Source of the DNA: Hypsibius dujardini
Lineage: Eukaryota; Tardigrada; Eutardigrada; Parachela; Hypsibiidae
Length of the DNA: 33,684 nucleotides
NCBI GenBank assembly: GCA_001579985.1
Contig: LRSR01014686.1
Coordinates: forward strand, 1 to 33,684
Reading direction: 5' to 3'
In this document: positions 10,821 to 22,032 of the stretch, piece after piece
Numbering within the stretch: the stretch's first letter is position 1
Layout of the letters: each line of letters opens with the position of its first letter
The notes under the pieces: generated by a model
Told to the model about the DNA's origin: nothing
Seen by the model: the letters and a program-made list of their open reading frames with translations, nothing else
Database searches by the model: none
Translations under genes and position numbers: made by a program

Positions 10821-13800
10821 ATGATGAGAGACAGATTGCTGGTCGCTTATCCCATTGCTAATATCTCACCAGCCTCCTTGGCTAATGCACACCTCTCCAT
10901 GTCCTCCTCCGCATCTTCTCAGCAGCAGCAGCAGTTGCTGCAACAGCAGCACCACAACAGCAACAACGGCCTCATCGGCGGACCGAGCCCGGTGGCACAC
11001 CTCATGAATGGCTCCGTCCTCATCAGCTCCGCCGCACAACAGCATCAACACAAGCTGGCGGCCTTGGCGCGCAACTCACCCGTCGACCCCTCCTCCCAGC
11101 AGCAGCATTATGGTCAACAGCAACAACAGCAGCCGTCCAGTGGTGGGCCGCAGAGTCAACAAGCGGGAGGTTCGAACAACAACGCCGGTGGAGGTGCTGG
11201 TCCGGCAACCGCGCATCCCTCGATCACACCGCACCAGCAGCAACAGCACGCCACTACGGAGTCTTTCGGTATTAAGGAGGTCTTTGCTTTCAACTTGGAG
11301 GAGGAGATGCGCAAGCTAAACCGGCTGGTAAAAAAGTTCCCCTATATTGCCATTGACACCGAGTTCCCCGGCATCGTTGCAAGGCCGTGTGGTAAGACAT
11401 TGTTTATCGGTTTGTCCGTTTGACTGTTTCTTTTGTCTCCGTATGTATATATTTTTGTGCCTTTCTCTTCATTTGTGTGCCTTTCTCTTCATTTGTCTGT
11501 CTATCTGTCTGTCTGTCTGTCTGTTTGCATGTTTACTGCTCGCCTGCTTTCTTACTTGTCTGTTTGTTGTCCGCCTGCCTCTCTATCTCTGTTTGTCTGT
11601 CTGCGTACTTGTACATAGCTGTATGTCTCTTTGTCTATTTGTCCACTTGTGTCTGTCTGTATGTTTCTCTATCTGTCCGATATTTGCTTGTTACTTTTTT
11701 TAGTTGATCAACTGTTTCATATCTGCCTCTTTGTTTTGTCTGAGCGTTTGTCGTTTCCTGTAGCGTGCTTATTTGTCGGTGTTTCTAGTTTTTCTGTCTG
11801 CTTCCCCTGTTATGTTAGTGTGTGTTTTTGACGGTCCGGCCTCCTGTTCTCTGGTTGGAGCAGCGTTTCTGATTACATGGGTCTGTGACTGTTTGTTGAC
11901 GGTTGTCTGGTTGGGATGGTTTGTGATGGTAGATGTTTTGCTTTAGGTGTCTTCTCGACCAACAGTGATTATGAATACGCGCTCTTTAAAGTCAACGTCG
12001 ACCTCATGAAGATTATCCAGCTGGGGCTGAGTTTTTACGACGAGAAGGGAAAGCAACCTTCGCCGATCCACACGTGGCAGTTTAACTTCCGCTTCAATCT
12101 GGTAAAGACATGTTTTGGTCGCACTCTATCTTTATACTAAATTATTTTTACCATTTTTATCATTTTAGTATTTTGCTTTATAATTTCGGAACTATATATT
12201 TGTTTTTTCAGTATTATTATTTTATTGCCATTTTATTTGTTCGGTTTTCATAGTTTTCACTGTCTGTAACTGATCGGCTTTTCCACTTATTTTTCTATTG
12301 AGTTTATTGAATTAATCTATTTATTTATGCGTGAAGTAATTTTGTGGAACGTTTTGTTGTAGCTATTATAGGTTATCGTTTGACACATGTTTATGTCTTT
12401 TTTAATTTGAAATAATTGTTCATGTCTCATTTTAACTGACATTATATTTGCACATGTACTTGTTATTCAGGCGGAGGAGATGTATGCACAGGACTCAATA
12501 AAGCTGCTGATGCACTCGGGCATCCAGTTCTCCCTGCACGAGTCGATCGGGATAGACCCGGACCACTTTGCCGAACGGCTCATCACCTCCAATATCGTTT
12601 GCAATGACAATGTAAGGTCTTACTGCTCCTTCTATTTCACTATTTGTGCTGATGCTGGGTGCCATGGTTTCTAGGTTCGCTTCGTGACATTCCATAGTGC
12701 ATACGATTTTGGCTACCTCCTTAAAGTGCTCGAAGGGATTGACAGTCTACCGAAGAGCGAAGCAGCCTTCCTGGAGAAGCTAAAAATGTTCTTTCCTCAC
12801 ATATACGACATCAAGTTTATGATCCGGGACCAGCGCAATCTCAAAGGCGGTCTTCAGGTACGATAGCACATCTTCATTCAATAGTATTGTAGTATATCTA
12901 CTCAAATTTGAGGTGTAGTAAAAATATTATTAGTTTCAGTATTTATTGTTATTAGCTTTCACCTGAATTCCATTTCATTTGAGAAGCGTAGACGTGTTCG
13001 AATTAAGTTTACACGTGACAAATGTCCATTCACATTGAATTTTATGTGCTATTGAACAAATGGAATCATATAAGCTGTGATGAAGTTATTTTTTAGTTGC
13101 TACTATTAGAATCAGAAAATGTATTGACGTGATTTGAATTTAAAAATTACTCGTTTGGTTTTACGTTTAGGATTTGGCGAACCAATTCCAGCTAGCCCGA
13201 GTCGGCGCCCAACATCAAGCCGGCAGCGACAGCGCCCTCACCGGCGTCCTCTTTTTCCGCCTCCGTGACGACGTGTTCCATGGGAAACTGGACGAATTCA
13301 GCGGTCGCCTCTTCGGCCTGACCGGCTCCTTCGGCGACCGTGTTCACCTCCTGGAGAACGTCAAAATCCTCGACAGCTCCAAAAACGCCTCAGACCGGTC
13401 ATCATCCGCTGCCGTGTCGATTGTTGCCGCCGCCTCGTCAACAACAATAACCGCAGCAGCAGCAGCCACTCCGGCCTCCTCGATCTCAGTAACCACGGAC
13501 GAAAACAGCAACGGCAACAAGACCACCGCCACGGCGACGGAGGAGAAGAGCCGGGTCGGGCAGACCTTCACCGTCCTCACCAACGTCAACATGTGGGTCT
13601 TATCTCTCATTTAAAAACTGTCAATTAAAGGGAAATGTTAGTTGATGCGCCGGGATAAGGAGTCCCTTTCTGCGCTAGTTGTCATTTTAATTTTAACAAT
13701 CATTACAGCCCCAATCGCTTCTACGAGGACGCGGCGGGTTATATCGTCACACAGACCTCTTCCACCGGGGAGTATGTCGTGTCCAATGATCCCGCAATCA

Positions 13801-13886
13801 TCGGACAGCAACAGCAGCAACACCATCAACAGCATGTTTATTCCTCTTCCAACGGTTATTATGACGGGAATAATGGCTATACGTGA
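10821..13886 (+). CDS. CNOT7: CCR4-NOT complex deadenylase, CAF1/CNOT7/8 (POP2) family
   Basis: 3'-5' poly(A)-specific ribonuclease of the DEDD superfamily, a catalytic subunit of CCR4-NOT that shortens mRNA tails. Exons 10821-11391, 11947-12101, 12471-12611, 12675-12857, 13171-13592, 13709-13886; 549 aa; joints GT-AG and in frame (phases 1, 0, 0, 0, 2). The nuclease core begins near residue 150 (ESFGIKEVFAFNLEEEM). Catalytic motifs are intact: IDTEFPG, a central FHSAYDFGYLL and QHQAGSDSALTG; NLKGGLQ is also present. The start is fixed by a TGA immediately before the first of two ATGs. Odd: human CNOT7 is about 285 aa, whereas here a Gln/Ser/Asn-rich region of about 150 residues precedes the core, and about 150 residues follow it (Ser/Ala/Thr-rich, then Tyr/Gln-rich). 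Animals often have two paralogues, so CNOT7 versus CNOT8 cannot be told here. Confidence 0.95.
11405..11700. repeat. Degenerate TGTCTG array filling CNOT7 intron 1
   Basis: About 300 pyrimidine-rich bases of imperfect TGTC units in the 555-base first intron, in the sense orientation. It opens three overlapping frames rich in Cys, Leu, Val and Ser that are not genes. Confidence 0.8.
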
Positions 13887-13893
13887 TGAGGTC

Positions 13894-13990
13894 GGTTAAT
13901 TCAGACACCCAAGTGGGTACGTGGGGAGGTGGGCTAATTCGGACACTGTCGCCCGTACGTGGTGGGTGGGGGAAATTCGGACACCTACCG
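13894..13990 (+). repeat. Three-copy tandem repeat just after the CNOT7 stop
   Basis: Units begin at 13894, 13931 and 13969 (period 37-38). Each carries a GGNNAATTC(A/G)GACAC core, and the first two are followed by a GTACGTGG block. The repeat begins eight bases after the stop codon and so would lie in the 3' leader of the mRNA tail. Confidence 0.7.
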
Positions 13991-15268
13991 ACTGGATCTT
14001 GTACAGATGGCGCTGCGGGCGCTTTTTTCTTTACTGCATCATCATGAGCATCATCTTCATCCTGGCGACAGTTATTTTGTTTATGCTTTTTGATTTTATT
14101 CAATATCGTGGCTCTCCCTTCCCTCTTTTTTTGGCCTGTCTGTCTGTGAGTGGGCGTGTGCGTTATTACAGTGGGTTTTTTTCCTGGACGAGACTATTAT
14201 TTTCTATGCTGCGGAGAGTTGTTACACACACACGAACTCAGGTTCTCTTTTCCGCGCGCGCGTTCTTTTTTCTTTGCTGCGTTTGCTTCTTTTCTCCCGC
14301 TTGTATTGGCTCTCGCTCTCTCTTTCCTTATTATTTTTTGCGCACGCAGAAACGAGATAGAAGGTACCTTTTTTGTTCTCGCTGTCATTCAGTTTTTAGT
14401 CAGTCCTGCTCTCTGATCGGATCGACTCAGGATGGACTGGGTGAAGAATATATGAATGAAGGCGAAATTCAAACATTTTCTGGGCAATATTTGGTGGAAA
14501 ATCGGAAATATTACCGTTATCAGTAAAATATTCTACCTTGTGGCTCGTCTCGATCGGACGAACTATCAAGGGATACGGAAATGTCCAAACTGCATCTTAG
14601 TTTTCGTTCTCGTCTTCGACGACAATTTCACATGTAGTCTCAATTCGGTAAAGGGTAAAACGAAATGGATTATTCACCGACTCATTAAGTCCTTTAAAGG
14701 AAAGTGTTGAAACTCCAAGTTCGAAAAAGAAGTGTTATAAATATACAATCGTAACAGGCGATTAGTATATTTTGTTCTGAAATAAGATTACGCTTTCTTT
14801 CGATAATTTTCAAAAGCGTATAGAAAGCGAGTCAACTAATTAGTTTTATTGTTAAGCAAAACTTAATTGCTAGATCTTTTAGTTTATCGGGTAGAAACTA
14901 ACTTTTTGGAAAGCGATTTCCGTTAATTTGCAAACCTTCAGTCTTTGGTAACCGACCAAGATCTACTATTTCGGAACGTCATCTCTTTGAGGCAGCTTTA
15001 CAATACTTGGCATTTAAAAATTTTGCTGCGAGGACATTTCCAAATGGGGCCAAGGTTACGATAAATTAAGTTCTCACTCATACTCTTGCAGGGTAAAAAA
15101 TTCGAATACAATCATTCGGAAGCCAATTGAATTTGCTACATTTTAGCGTCATCAGATTTTTGTAACGACTGACGCGCACGACCTTGGGAATTGTAAATAT
15201 TTTCCAAATAGTAAGTTTCTACCCGGTAGCTAGGTTTTGTCTGCAGCCTTTAATTAAATTTTTAATTT
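13991..15268. other. CNOT7 3' region and intergenic DNA, no gene seen
   Basis: Pyrimidine-rich at 14100-14400, then AT-rich. Open frames at 13921-14526 and 14456-14710 show no recognisable protein or good start. No certain poly(A) signal was chosen. Confidence 0.4.
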
Positions 15269-15269
15269 T

Positions 15270-15600
15270 GGAAATTTTAGTCAAAGTTAGTTAATTTGTT
15301 TTTTTAGTTTTTTCCCCATTCAAATTACAGTAAGAAAAAGTTTTAGTTCAGCTATTTTAACTAACTTAAAAGTCAAAGCTAACAAATTAGTTATTGAAAA
15401 TTGCAGTGTTTAGGTTTAGTTTATTTTTGCCACCCCTAATCCGCCGACCTCAAGTTGTAATGGGGTTAAGGAAAAAGAGGTTGTTTCCATAAAAAAGGTT
15501 GTGCCCACATTTGGTGTAAAGATTGTGGGCTAACTATTGCAATGATGATAAACAAATATCGTGCGAGTTGTGACAGCAGCCCTCATCTAAATCATTTTTT
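15270..15600. repeat. Dispersed repeat related to 30.6-30.9 kb
   Basis: Contains TAGGTTTAGTTT and a GCCACCCCTAAT block (15420-15445) whose reverse complement resembles 30605-30630. GTGCGAGTTGTGACAGCAG at about 15563 resembles GTGCGGGTTGTGGACATAA at about 30830. No coding potential. Confidence 0.5.
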
Positions 15601-15700
15601 AAAAAGATTGGTTTTTATTAATTAATAATGAAGCAAATTATTTGCAATATAATTCAAGACTTCAAATTCATTAATTAAAATATTGCTATTAATTATTGGT

Positions 15701-16198
15701 GAGGGCTATGCTCACAACTCTACACGACCTTTCGCTATACTCGCAACCCACACAATCTGTTTAATTATCAATTGCCATATACACATCCTTTTTCGCTAAT
15801 TTTTGAACACAATCTTCAGCTATGTAAACAATCTTTTCCCGAAAACCCATCAAAGGATATAATTAAGTTCGTTGCCACGCAAAATCTTCGTTCATACAGT
15901 CAACACCTTCCTGCACATCGCAAACCCGTCCCAATTCGGAATATCTGTTTGTGTTTCGTCGTATTAAATAGCGTTTACGATCTATAATATGTCATGTACT
16001 TCTTTAAGCATTACTTCCAGTGCAACTATTTTACCCAAAAGTATTTAAAAACAATCCGCCGGTAAAGGTTGTGTAGATAGCCAAAGGTTGTGTCCAGCAA
16101 TTGGCGAAAAAGAATGTGTACATTGCAAGTAATAATTAAAAAGGTTGTGTGGGTTGTAAGCACAGCGAAAGGTTGTGTAGGGCTGTGGGCATAGCTCT
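15701..16198. mobile_element. Inverted-repeat element 4 built of GGTTGTGT units
   Basis: Left arm 15701-15836 and right arm 16063-16198 are imperfect reverse complements sharing GAGCTATG-type ends, ACACAACCTTTCGC and CAACCCACACAA. The spacer is 226 bases. Within the right arm AAGGTTGTGT recurs four times. Probably a non-autonomous repeat. Confidence 0.65.
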
Positions 16199-16399
16199 TT
16201 CCTTAATTATTTATTTATCACTAATCGCGGTGTATTAAAATTTAATCACGTTCAATTGTGATACCATAAAGAATTTCTGTTTTTTATTTATGATAAATAA
16301 CGGATAAGTACATACATTTTATTAATAAAAAACAACTAATAAATCACCCTCACACCGGAACCGTACAGTTTATTACTATGTACTATTTCCGGATAGTCT

Positions 16400-16535
16400 T
16401 ACTGTACTGCCGCGTTAGCTTCGCGCAACAAACACAGCATTTTCAGTATATACTGCCCGGGCATAACGCACGAAGTGGGGGAAATCGTCCGAAGGCGGCG
16501 CTACAGGTGCGCGAAGCTAACGGGGCATTACCGTA
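16400..16535. mobile_element. Short MITE-like element, 136 bases with about 29-base inverted ends
   Basis: The ends 16400-16428 and 16507-16535 match as reverse complements with the shared block CGTTAGCTTCGCGC. The arms may extend outwards for some 15 further, weaker bases. The interior is GC-rich and non-coding. It lies about 350 bases before gene C. Confidence 0.6.
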
Positions 16536-16672
16536 ACATTTTCCAAATAGGTTCTCGAAATTGGTTGTCGACCGCGCGAGTCCGGATCATTTTCCAGTCC
16601 GTGCACGAGTGTTGGTCATGTTTGGAGGAAATCTAATCTCCTCAACGAGAGACAATAAACGCTTCTGTTCTC

Positions 16673-16832
16673 CTTATCCGGTTCCGCATATTTCTGAGGT
16701 TGGCCTATCTCTCCTGGCTCGCTGGCGCCACAAACGACCTTTCCCACAAAGCGAGGTACTTAGTCAGTACAACTGAGGCCTCCTTCACAGTTTTCCCTTG
16801 AACTTTCTCTCTTTAAAACTTAATTTTCAGTT
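16673..16832 (+). promoter_or_regulatory. Promoter of gene C: GATA sites and TCAGTT initiator
   Basis: CTTATC at 16673-16678 (GATAAG on the other strand) and CTATCT at 16705-16710 (AGATAG) precede TCAGTT at 16827-16832, whose A lies 59 bases before the ATG. GGCGCCAC at 16724-16731 also occurs before gene G. Confidence 0.45.
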
Positions 16833-16887
16833 GATACGTTTGACAGTTTCACTCTCTTTCGTTTTCTCCTTCGTTTGTTCGCTCAAA

Positions 16888-19188
16888 ATGAAGGTGACAT
16901 TGTGTAGCATGCGTATTATAGCATCTATAGCCATGTGGGTGGTCGGTTGCCTGGCCGATCCCGCCCATAATGAGGTCTTTAAGTGCCCGGCCGTTGGACT
17001 TTCCTGGAACGATGGGCAGTCCAGCGCGAGTTTAGAGTGCCACAAGGACGGCAATGCCACCGTCACCGTCCACTCCCTCTCCACCATTGATCGTGTGGAG
17101 TTCCAACTCGGTAGCCTCGATTCTAACAAGAAATTTATTCCATTCAGCAATCCAAAGTCTCGGTGTGTGGCTCCGGCTTCTGCGGGTTCGCCATGCTCCG
17201 CCAACTGGAAACGCAAAGACCCTCTAACCGTCGGTGGAGGAGATACCGGTAAGAAGTTATTCTTATTTTTCCTTATTAATTAATCAAATAGCAAGACTGA
17301 TAAGCTATTTCTCTCAATGTTTTATAAAGAACTGGGATAAATTTCGAGCCTGAATGTATGCATGCATGTACTTAAAAGCTTAATCAAATAATTATGCATT
17401 AATTATGTATTAAATATATATTAATTAATTTCAGAGTACGCAAAGCTATTCCTCTAAATAAGTTACAAAAAACTGGAATAGATGTTGAGTCTGAATTCAA
17501 GTGCATCTATTTGAAAACTATGAAATTAATTGAAATTGGTCGGCTGTTTTTACAGAAAAACCAGCCCTAATTTTTTAAATATTTCTTTGATTTGTGACAT
17601 TTGATTTTGCTTACATGTGAAAATTGAATTGGACGTCACACTTTAAATTGAAAGCAGTGTAGCTCTATTTGCTGATGCTGAACAAAATTTCAAGAGGCAG
17701 CTGAAATACTATATTGATCCAGCTTCATTGTGGCGAGTATTTGTTGAAATTAAATAACATTTTTGCTTTCCATCAAAACGGCATATTGACGATAGCAATT
17801 TTGGCTACAGCCAAAACGAACATTTTTGGGAGAAAAATGTTTTTTAATTACCTTTGTCGTAACTGAAGAATCGTGTGTTACGAGAATAATCAAGTGTCAG
17901 TTTTTAATTCAACGTATACATGTAAATAACATGTAACTGTTGATGTGATGTTTAGGTGGTCAGCTGCTTCAGGTCAATGTGGATGACGGCCCGGTGCCCG
18001 GCATCAATCAGGAAATCTACAACCGCCGTCGTCGTGCCGCTAACAACGGTAATGATGAACGCCTGAGCAGCTTCACCTTCGATCACGACGCTGATCCCAG
18101 CAGCAACGTGGACGTCAATCAAGACATGCATGGAAGCTACGTGCAGAGCATCCATATCCAAATCAGGGAGCTCTTTGTCACGGACAACTCCCAACTGCTG
18201 TCTGTTTTGGACAGTCCAATCATCAGCCTCAAATGCATCAACCATCTAGTCCAGCCTAAGGATAAGAATATCACTATCCCGCCTTGGGAGAATGAAAACG
18301 TCGTCGTTTGTAAAACCGACACATTTAACGTGTAAGTCCACATATAATTTTTTTTGCTAGAACTGAAATTAGATAAAAATTTGGATAGGAAATTATGTAT
18401 GAAATATGAAACTAGAAAAAAAATGTATAGACAATTATATATAAAATATGAAATTAGATAAGATTTTGAATATGAAACCATTATATAAAATGATATATAT
18501 ATATATAATTATATAAGAAATATGAAATTAGACCAAAATAAAATGCTGTTTTTTGGACAGAACAATTATTTATCAACTCGTCAGTTAACATGAATCAAAA
18601 CAATTTTGTGTGCTACTATATAAGAGTACATGAGAGTAGGATTCAAGAAACATTTTTTTCCCTTGATTTAAAGTAAAATGAGAGCCAGATCTCATTGTCA
18701 TTTGAAGTACTATTTAAAGCTTTGAACAGTGTGGGTATTAGGTAAACTCTTTATTTTCCAGCGTGGCCATCAGAGAAAGTTACCTAGTGCCGGAAACGAT
18801 CCGTGTCACCATCACACGCGATCTCGCCTTAGTGGATGATACGCAGCAGACCTGGGTCGTCAACAGCTTAAACTACAGCTCCGATCCTGTCATTTCCAAC
18901 AAGTAAGCCTATATTTCATTACAATTTTCTCAATTCAGAGATTCATCAAAATTAGAGAGCGTATTATTGTATTGAACTGTTTTTTTGCGATGCAGCGACC
19001 CAAGCGATCTGGCTGCGGTTATCGGCGCGAAGGTGAAGAAGCCAACCCCGAACGACGATTCATTTGTAGTTGTGACGGACTACGTGGTCCTAGAGAATGC
19101 CGACTCCCTGCCGATTCGGGCGAACGTCGGGTTCCGTGCCGCTAAAGACGTTCTCGAGTCTGATAGCATTCAAATTTGTGATAAATAG
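16888..19188 (+). CDS. Gene C: secreted ZP-like protein, 356 aa, divergent
   Basis: Exons 16888-17248, 17956-18331, 18762-18902, 18996-19188; GT-AG joints, phases 1, 2, 2. The ATG follows TCAAA and opens a signal peptide (about residues 1-23, ending CLA). The N-terminal region has a Cys followed by alternating hydrophobics (ASLECHKDGNATVTVH), as at the start of a ZP-N half; SYVQSIHIQI and SPIISLKC resemble its end. The third exon (141 bases, phase 2-2) begins near LVPETIRVTIT, matching VPEIPNRLQFSLS in G and VPEKIEARYRS in E. A tetrabasic NRRRRAAN at residues 143-150 is a furin-type site in mid-protein. N-glycosylation sequons GNAT, KNIT, NYS. No membrane tail. It is the most diverged member, and the ZP call rests mainly on gene structure and its neighbours. 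Poly(A) signal at 19438-19443. Confidence 0.8.
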
Positions 19189-20260
19189 ATGAGATGACCA
19201 TTGGTCTTCTTTTCTTTTATTCATTCGTCATGAACAGAAAAACAGTCTGCTTTACCCCGTGAAAAAAAAGACAAATTCTGGCCAAGTTGAGTTTTGATGG
19301 AAAGTTTGCCAACGGCAAAAAATTACGAGACTGCTGCATCCAAGTTGGCATGTCCTTGGATGTTAATTCGCAAGCAAACAACAAATCACATCGAAATTTA
19401 TACACGAGTTACCTTTTGAGTGGACCAACTTATATACAATAAAACTTTCCAGACATGCATATGTCTCTTACTTGTGAGATATATCAGTATAATCTCGCTT
19501 TATACATTTATTTCATTCACAAGGAAAGTGAAAGCAGGAATAGTAATTGTTCTCCTGGTGTCCATTATGCTAATACTTACAGGGAGGCAATTGCCATGAG
19601 ATATCGAGTCTTTTCCTAGCTGGAATTACATACTGAGGCTAATAGGCAAGCAGCGTGGAGTTTGGCGTTACCGTTTGCAGTACTAAGGATATCGATCTTT
19701 GTAGAAAAATAGCACTATAGTAGTACCTCCACTAGATGTTTAATTTGACAAAAGAGAAGTAAACGGGCAATTCCATTACATATGTCTTACTTCCGAAAAC
19801 TAATTATCAAACAGCTAGGTTAATTAATTCTTGTTCTCCAACCAATTCGATGTGAATGTAGTTCGGCATTTTTACAGAGCAAAAATGAAAGTAACTAAGT
19901 AAAATAATAAGTAAAAAGAAATAAATAAGTAAGTTGTAAGTAAATAAATAAGTAAATGAATAAGTAAATTTATCATCCTGGACGCCAAAACTGCAGCCGG
20001 CAAATACTTACAATTAGCACTCAACAGCGACATTCACACGGAATATGGTGAGAGAAAGGGTGAAATTATAGCCCCTATAAATTACTGTCGCTCCGTATCT
20101 CCCCAGTCAAGATTACCCCACAGGGAAGGTCCAGCTTGGTAATTATCACTCGAAGCAGTCACCACAATGAAACCTCACACGCCAACCGTCGATGAGAGCT
20201 TGTGTGGCGCGCTCGGGTGAACCCTCCGTCTTCTCCATAATACACACAATACGAAAGCGA
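19189..20260. other. Intergenic between genes C and D
   Basis: Holds the 3' end of gene C with AATAAA at 19438-19443 and an (AAGT/AAAT)n simple repeat at about 19890-19975. No gene seen. Confidence 0.5.
19438..19443 (+). terminator. Poly(A) signal of gene C
   Basis: Canonical AATAAA about 250 bases after the stop codon. Confidence 0.6.
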
Positions 20261-20268
20261 GCCTGCAA

Positions 20269-20391
20269 GATACGGATAACAAACCGGATAAGCACGAAGA
20301 AAGGCAAGATAGCCCAACCGGAAAAGTCCGTTTCCTGATTTACCTCTCACGGGCGCATTTATTTCTCACATGCATTATAGGACGGTCAGTC
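20269..20391 (+). promoter_or_regulatory. Promoter of gene D: four GATA-type sites and TCAGTC initiator
   Basis: AGATAC (20269-20274), GGATAA (20274-20279), GATAAG (20287-20292) and AGATAG (20307-20312) lie within 44 bases. TCAGTC at 20386-20391 places the likely start 56 bases before the ATG. Confidence 0.5.
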
Positions 20392-20443
20392 GAAACAGCA
20401 GCCACATTTATTTTACACAGCTCTTGTTAATTTCACATCCAAA

Positions 20444-22032
20444 ATGAAGGTCCTCTTCTTCTTCTTCTTCTTCTTCGTGGTGCTCCTGTTTGCGCCGTGT
20501 TACGCCCAATCCCAGCTGGAAGAGCTATTCCAACAGCCGGCCGACCAGGTCCTCACCCTCAGCGGGGAGTACTCGGAAGCGGAGGATCGCGGTGAGGCTT
20601 GCACTGGCGCCGGATGCCCATCCCCGCCGCGGGAAGGTCCCAGCCAGTTGTACTGGCACGGAGACGGATCCTGCTCCCGCCTTGTGCTCACCTGCAAGTA
20701 CAATGAGATGCTGGTGGCTGTCGAGTCCCCCGGACAGGCTGTCGAGGTCTACGTCGGATGGCTGGGTCTCCCCTCGGTTCCTAAGAGGCCAGCCATCCCG
20801 GTCGGCTGCAGCCAGGCCAACGTCTTCTCCGTCACCGTGAACAACCACACGACGGAGAGCCCACCGGTGCACTATGATGACAACGCCTGTGGGACCCTGG
20901 TGGTGAAGAAGTCTGATGATGTAACCCAGTTCAGTAATGAAGTCCATATTCTGGAGTTCTTGGCGCCGTTCGGGCAGGAGCTGAGGGATCCGAAGATTCA
21001 GATTTACAGCCACACGCACATTAAGGTGCAGTGCTGCCGGACCAGCAGCCCGCACTCGACTAACTGCACCTATAGCGGTCCGCCTGGGGATGGAACTCTG
21101 ATCAACTGTACCGAAAAGAGCTTCAAGTAAGCGATGTGTTACGTAGCACGCGCACAAGATTTTTTAATCAAGTCTTAGGTGTGATGAGCAGTTGTTTACT
21201 TTTAAATTCTCATTAGATCCGCCGCCACTTTTTAAAAAGACCTTAGTTCCATTTGAAAGAAGTACTCTTTTCACAGCTCATGCGTTACTTTTTTTTCAGA
21301 CAAAGATCAAAGCGAAGCATTACCTTACAGGACAATCTCGCCACATGTTAATTTAAAAATAAACAGAACATTTTTCCAGACTAAGATGAAAAGAAGCGTT
21401 ATTTTTTAGACAAACATTGTGACATGTTAATTTAAAAGTATTCAGAAAATTGATTAACCGCATTAGACGCTATTTTAAAAATATACAGAACATTTTCCAG
21501 ACAAAACTGAAAACGAGGCATCAGTTCTTAAATGAATCTTGTTATGTGTCAATTTAAAACTAATTCATACTTTTTTGCCTTATTTAATCAAAGCCGTTTG
21601 ATAATTGGAACTGTTTGCCTCTATAGGTTGGATTGCATTTCGTCAAGCAATGGTTACGAGTGCAGTCTGAGATTGGACAAGTCCGTCACGCCCACCCTCG
21701 GGGACAATCGCGTCAAGTTCGTTCTTGACTCGTGCCACGCGACCGCGCTTCAAGAGACCTACCCACTGATCAGCCAAGGCGTAGGCAACCGGTAAGTGCC
21801 TCCACTGGAGCGTCTTCTCATTCAATTGTCACAATGTACAGTGAAATAATTTTGTGTCTGTATCGGCAACAGCGAAATTGACGTGGAAGTGAAACCCGTG
21901 AAACCCACGGCCAATGCCGACGACACGGTCTTCGAATTTTCCGGGCCTCACATTCAGTTCAATGATGATCCATTCAACTACCACGACGTAACCATCACAT
22001 GTCACGTTATAGTTGTTAAGAAGGAGCCGTAA
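20444..22032 (+). CDS. Gene D: secreted ZP-domain protein, 335 aa
   Basis: Exons 20444-21126, 21627-21791, 21873-22032; GT-AG joints, phases 2, 2. Signal peptide MKVLFFFFFFFVVLLFAPCYA, whose core is seven Phe coded by a CTT/TTC microsatellite. This member shows the ZP pattern best: ZP-N with LTCKYNEMLVAVE, GCSQ, DNACGTLVV, then FSNEVHI and IKVQCC; ZP-C with LDSCHATALQETYPLI in the phase 2-2 exon (165 bases) and FEFSGPHIQFN, VTITCHVIV near the end. ZP modules polymerise into extracellular filaments in other animals. There is no transmembrane segment, GPI signal or furin site after ZP-C; the chain stops six residues past the last motif. Sequons NHT and NCT. Poly(A) signal at 22299-22304. Tissue role unknown. 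Confidence 0.88.
20453..20476 (+). repeat. CTT microsatellite inside a signal peptide
   Basis: About seven CTT units code the poly-Phe core of the gene D signal peptide, so length changes in steps of three would keep frame. Confidence 0.85.
21297..21570 (+). repeat. Imperfect tandem repeat in intron 1 of gene D
   Basis: Three units start at CAGAC (21297, 21377, 21498) and share blocks such as ACATGTTAATTTAAAA and ACAGAACATTTT. Periods are 80 and 121 bases. Confidence 0.6.

Noticed and set aside
11347-11831. Cys/Leu/Val/Ser-rich frames in CNOT7 intron 1
   Set aside because: Produced by the TGTC array; they lie inside an intron with clear GT and AG ends.
15701-16198. CRISPR-like spacing of GGTTGTGT units
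   Set aside because: Units are unevenly spaced, degenerate and in a eukaryotic inverted-repeat context.
20525-21157. 210-codon minus-strand frame
   Set aside because: Exact antisense shadow of the well-supported first exon of gene D.
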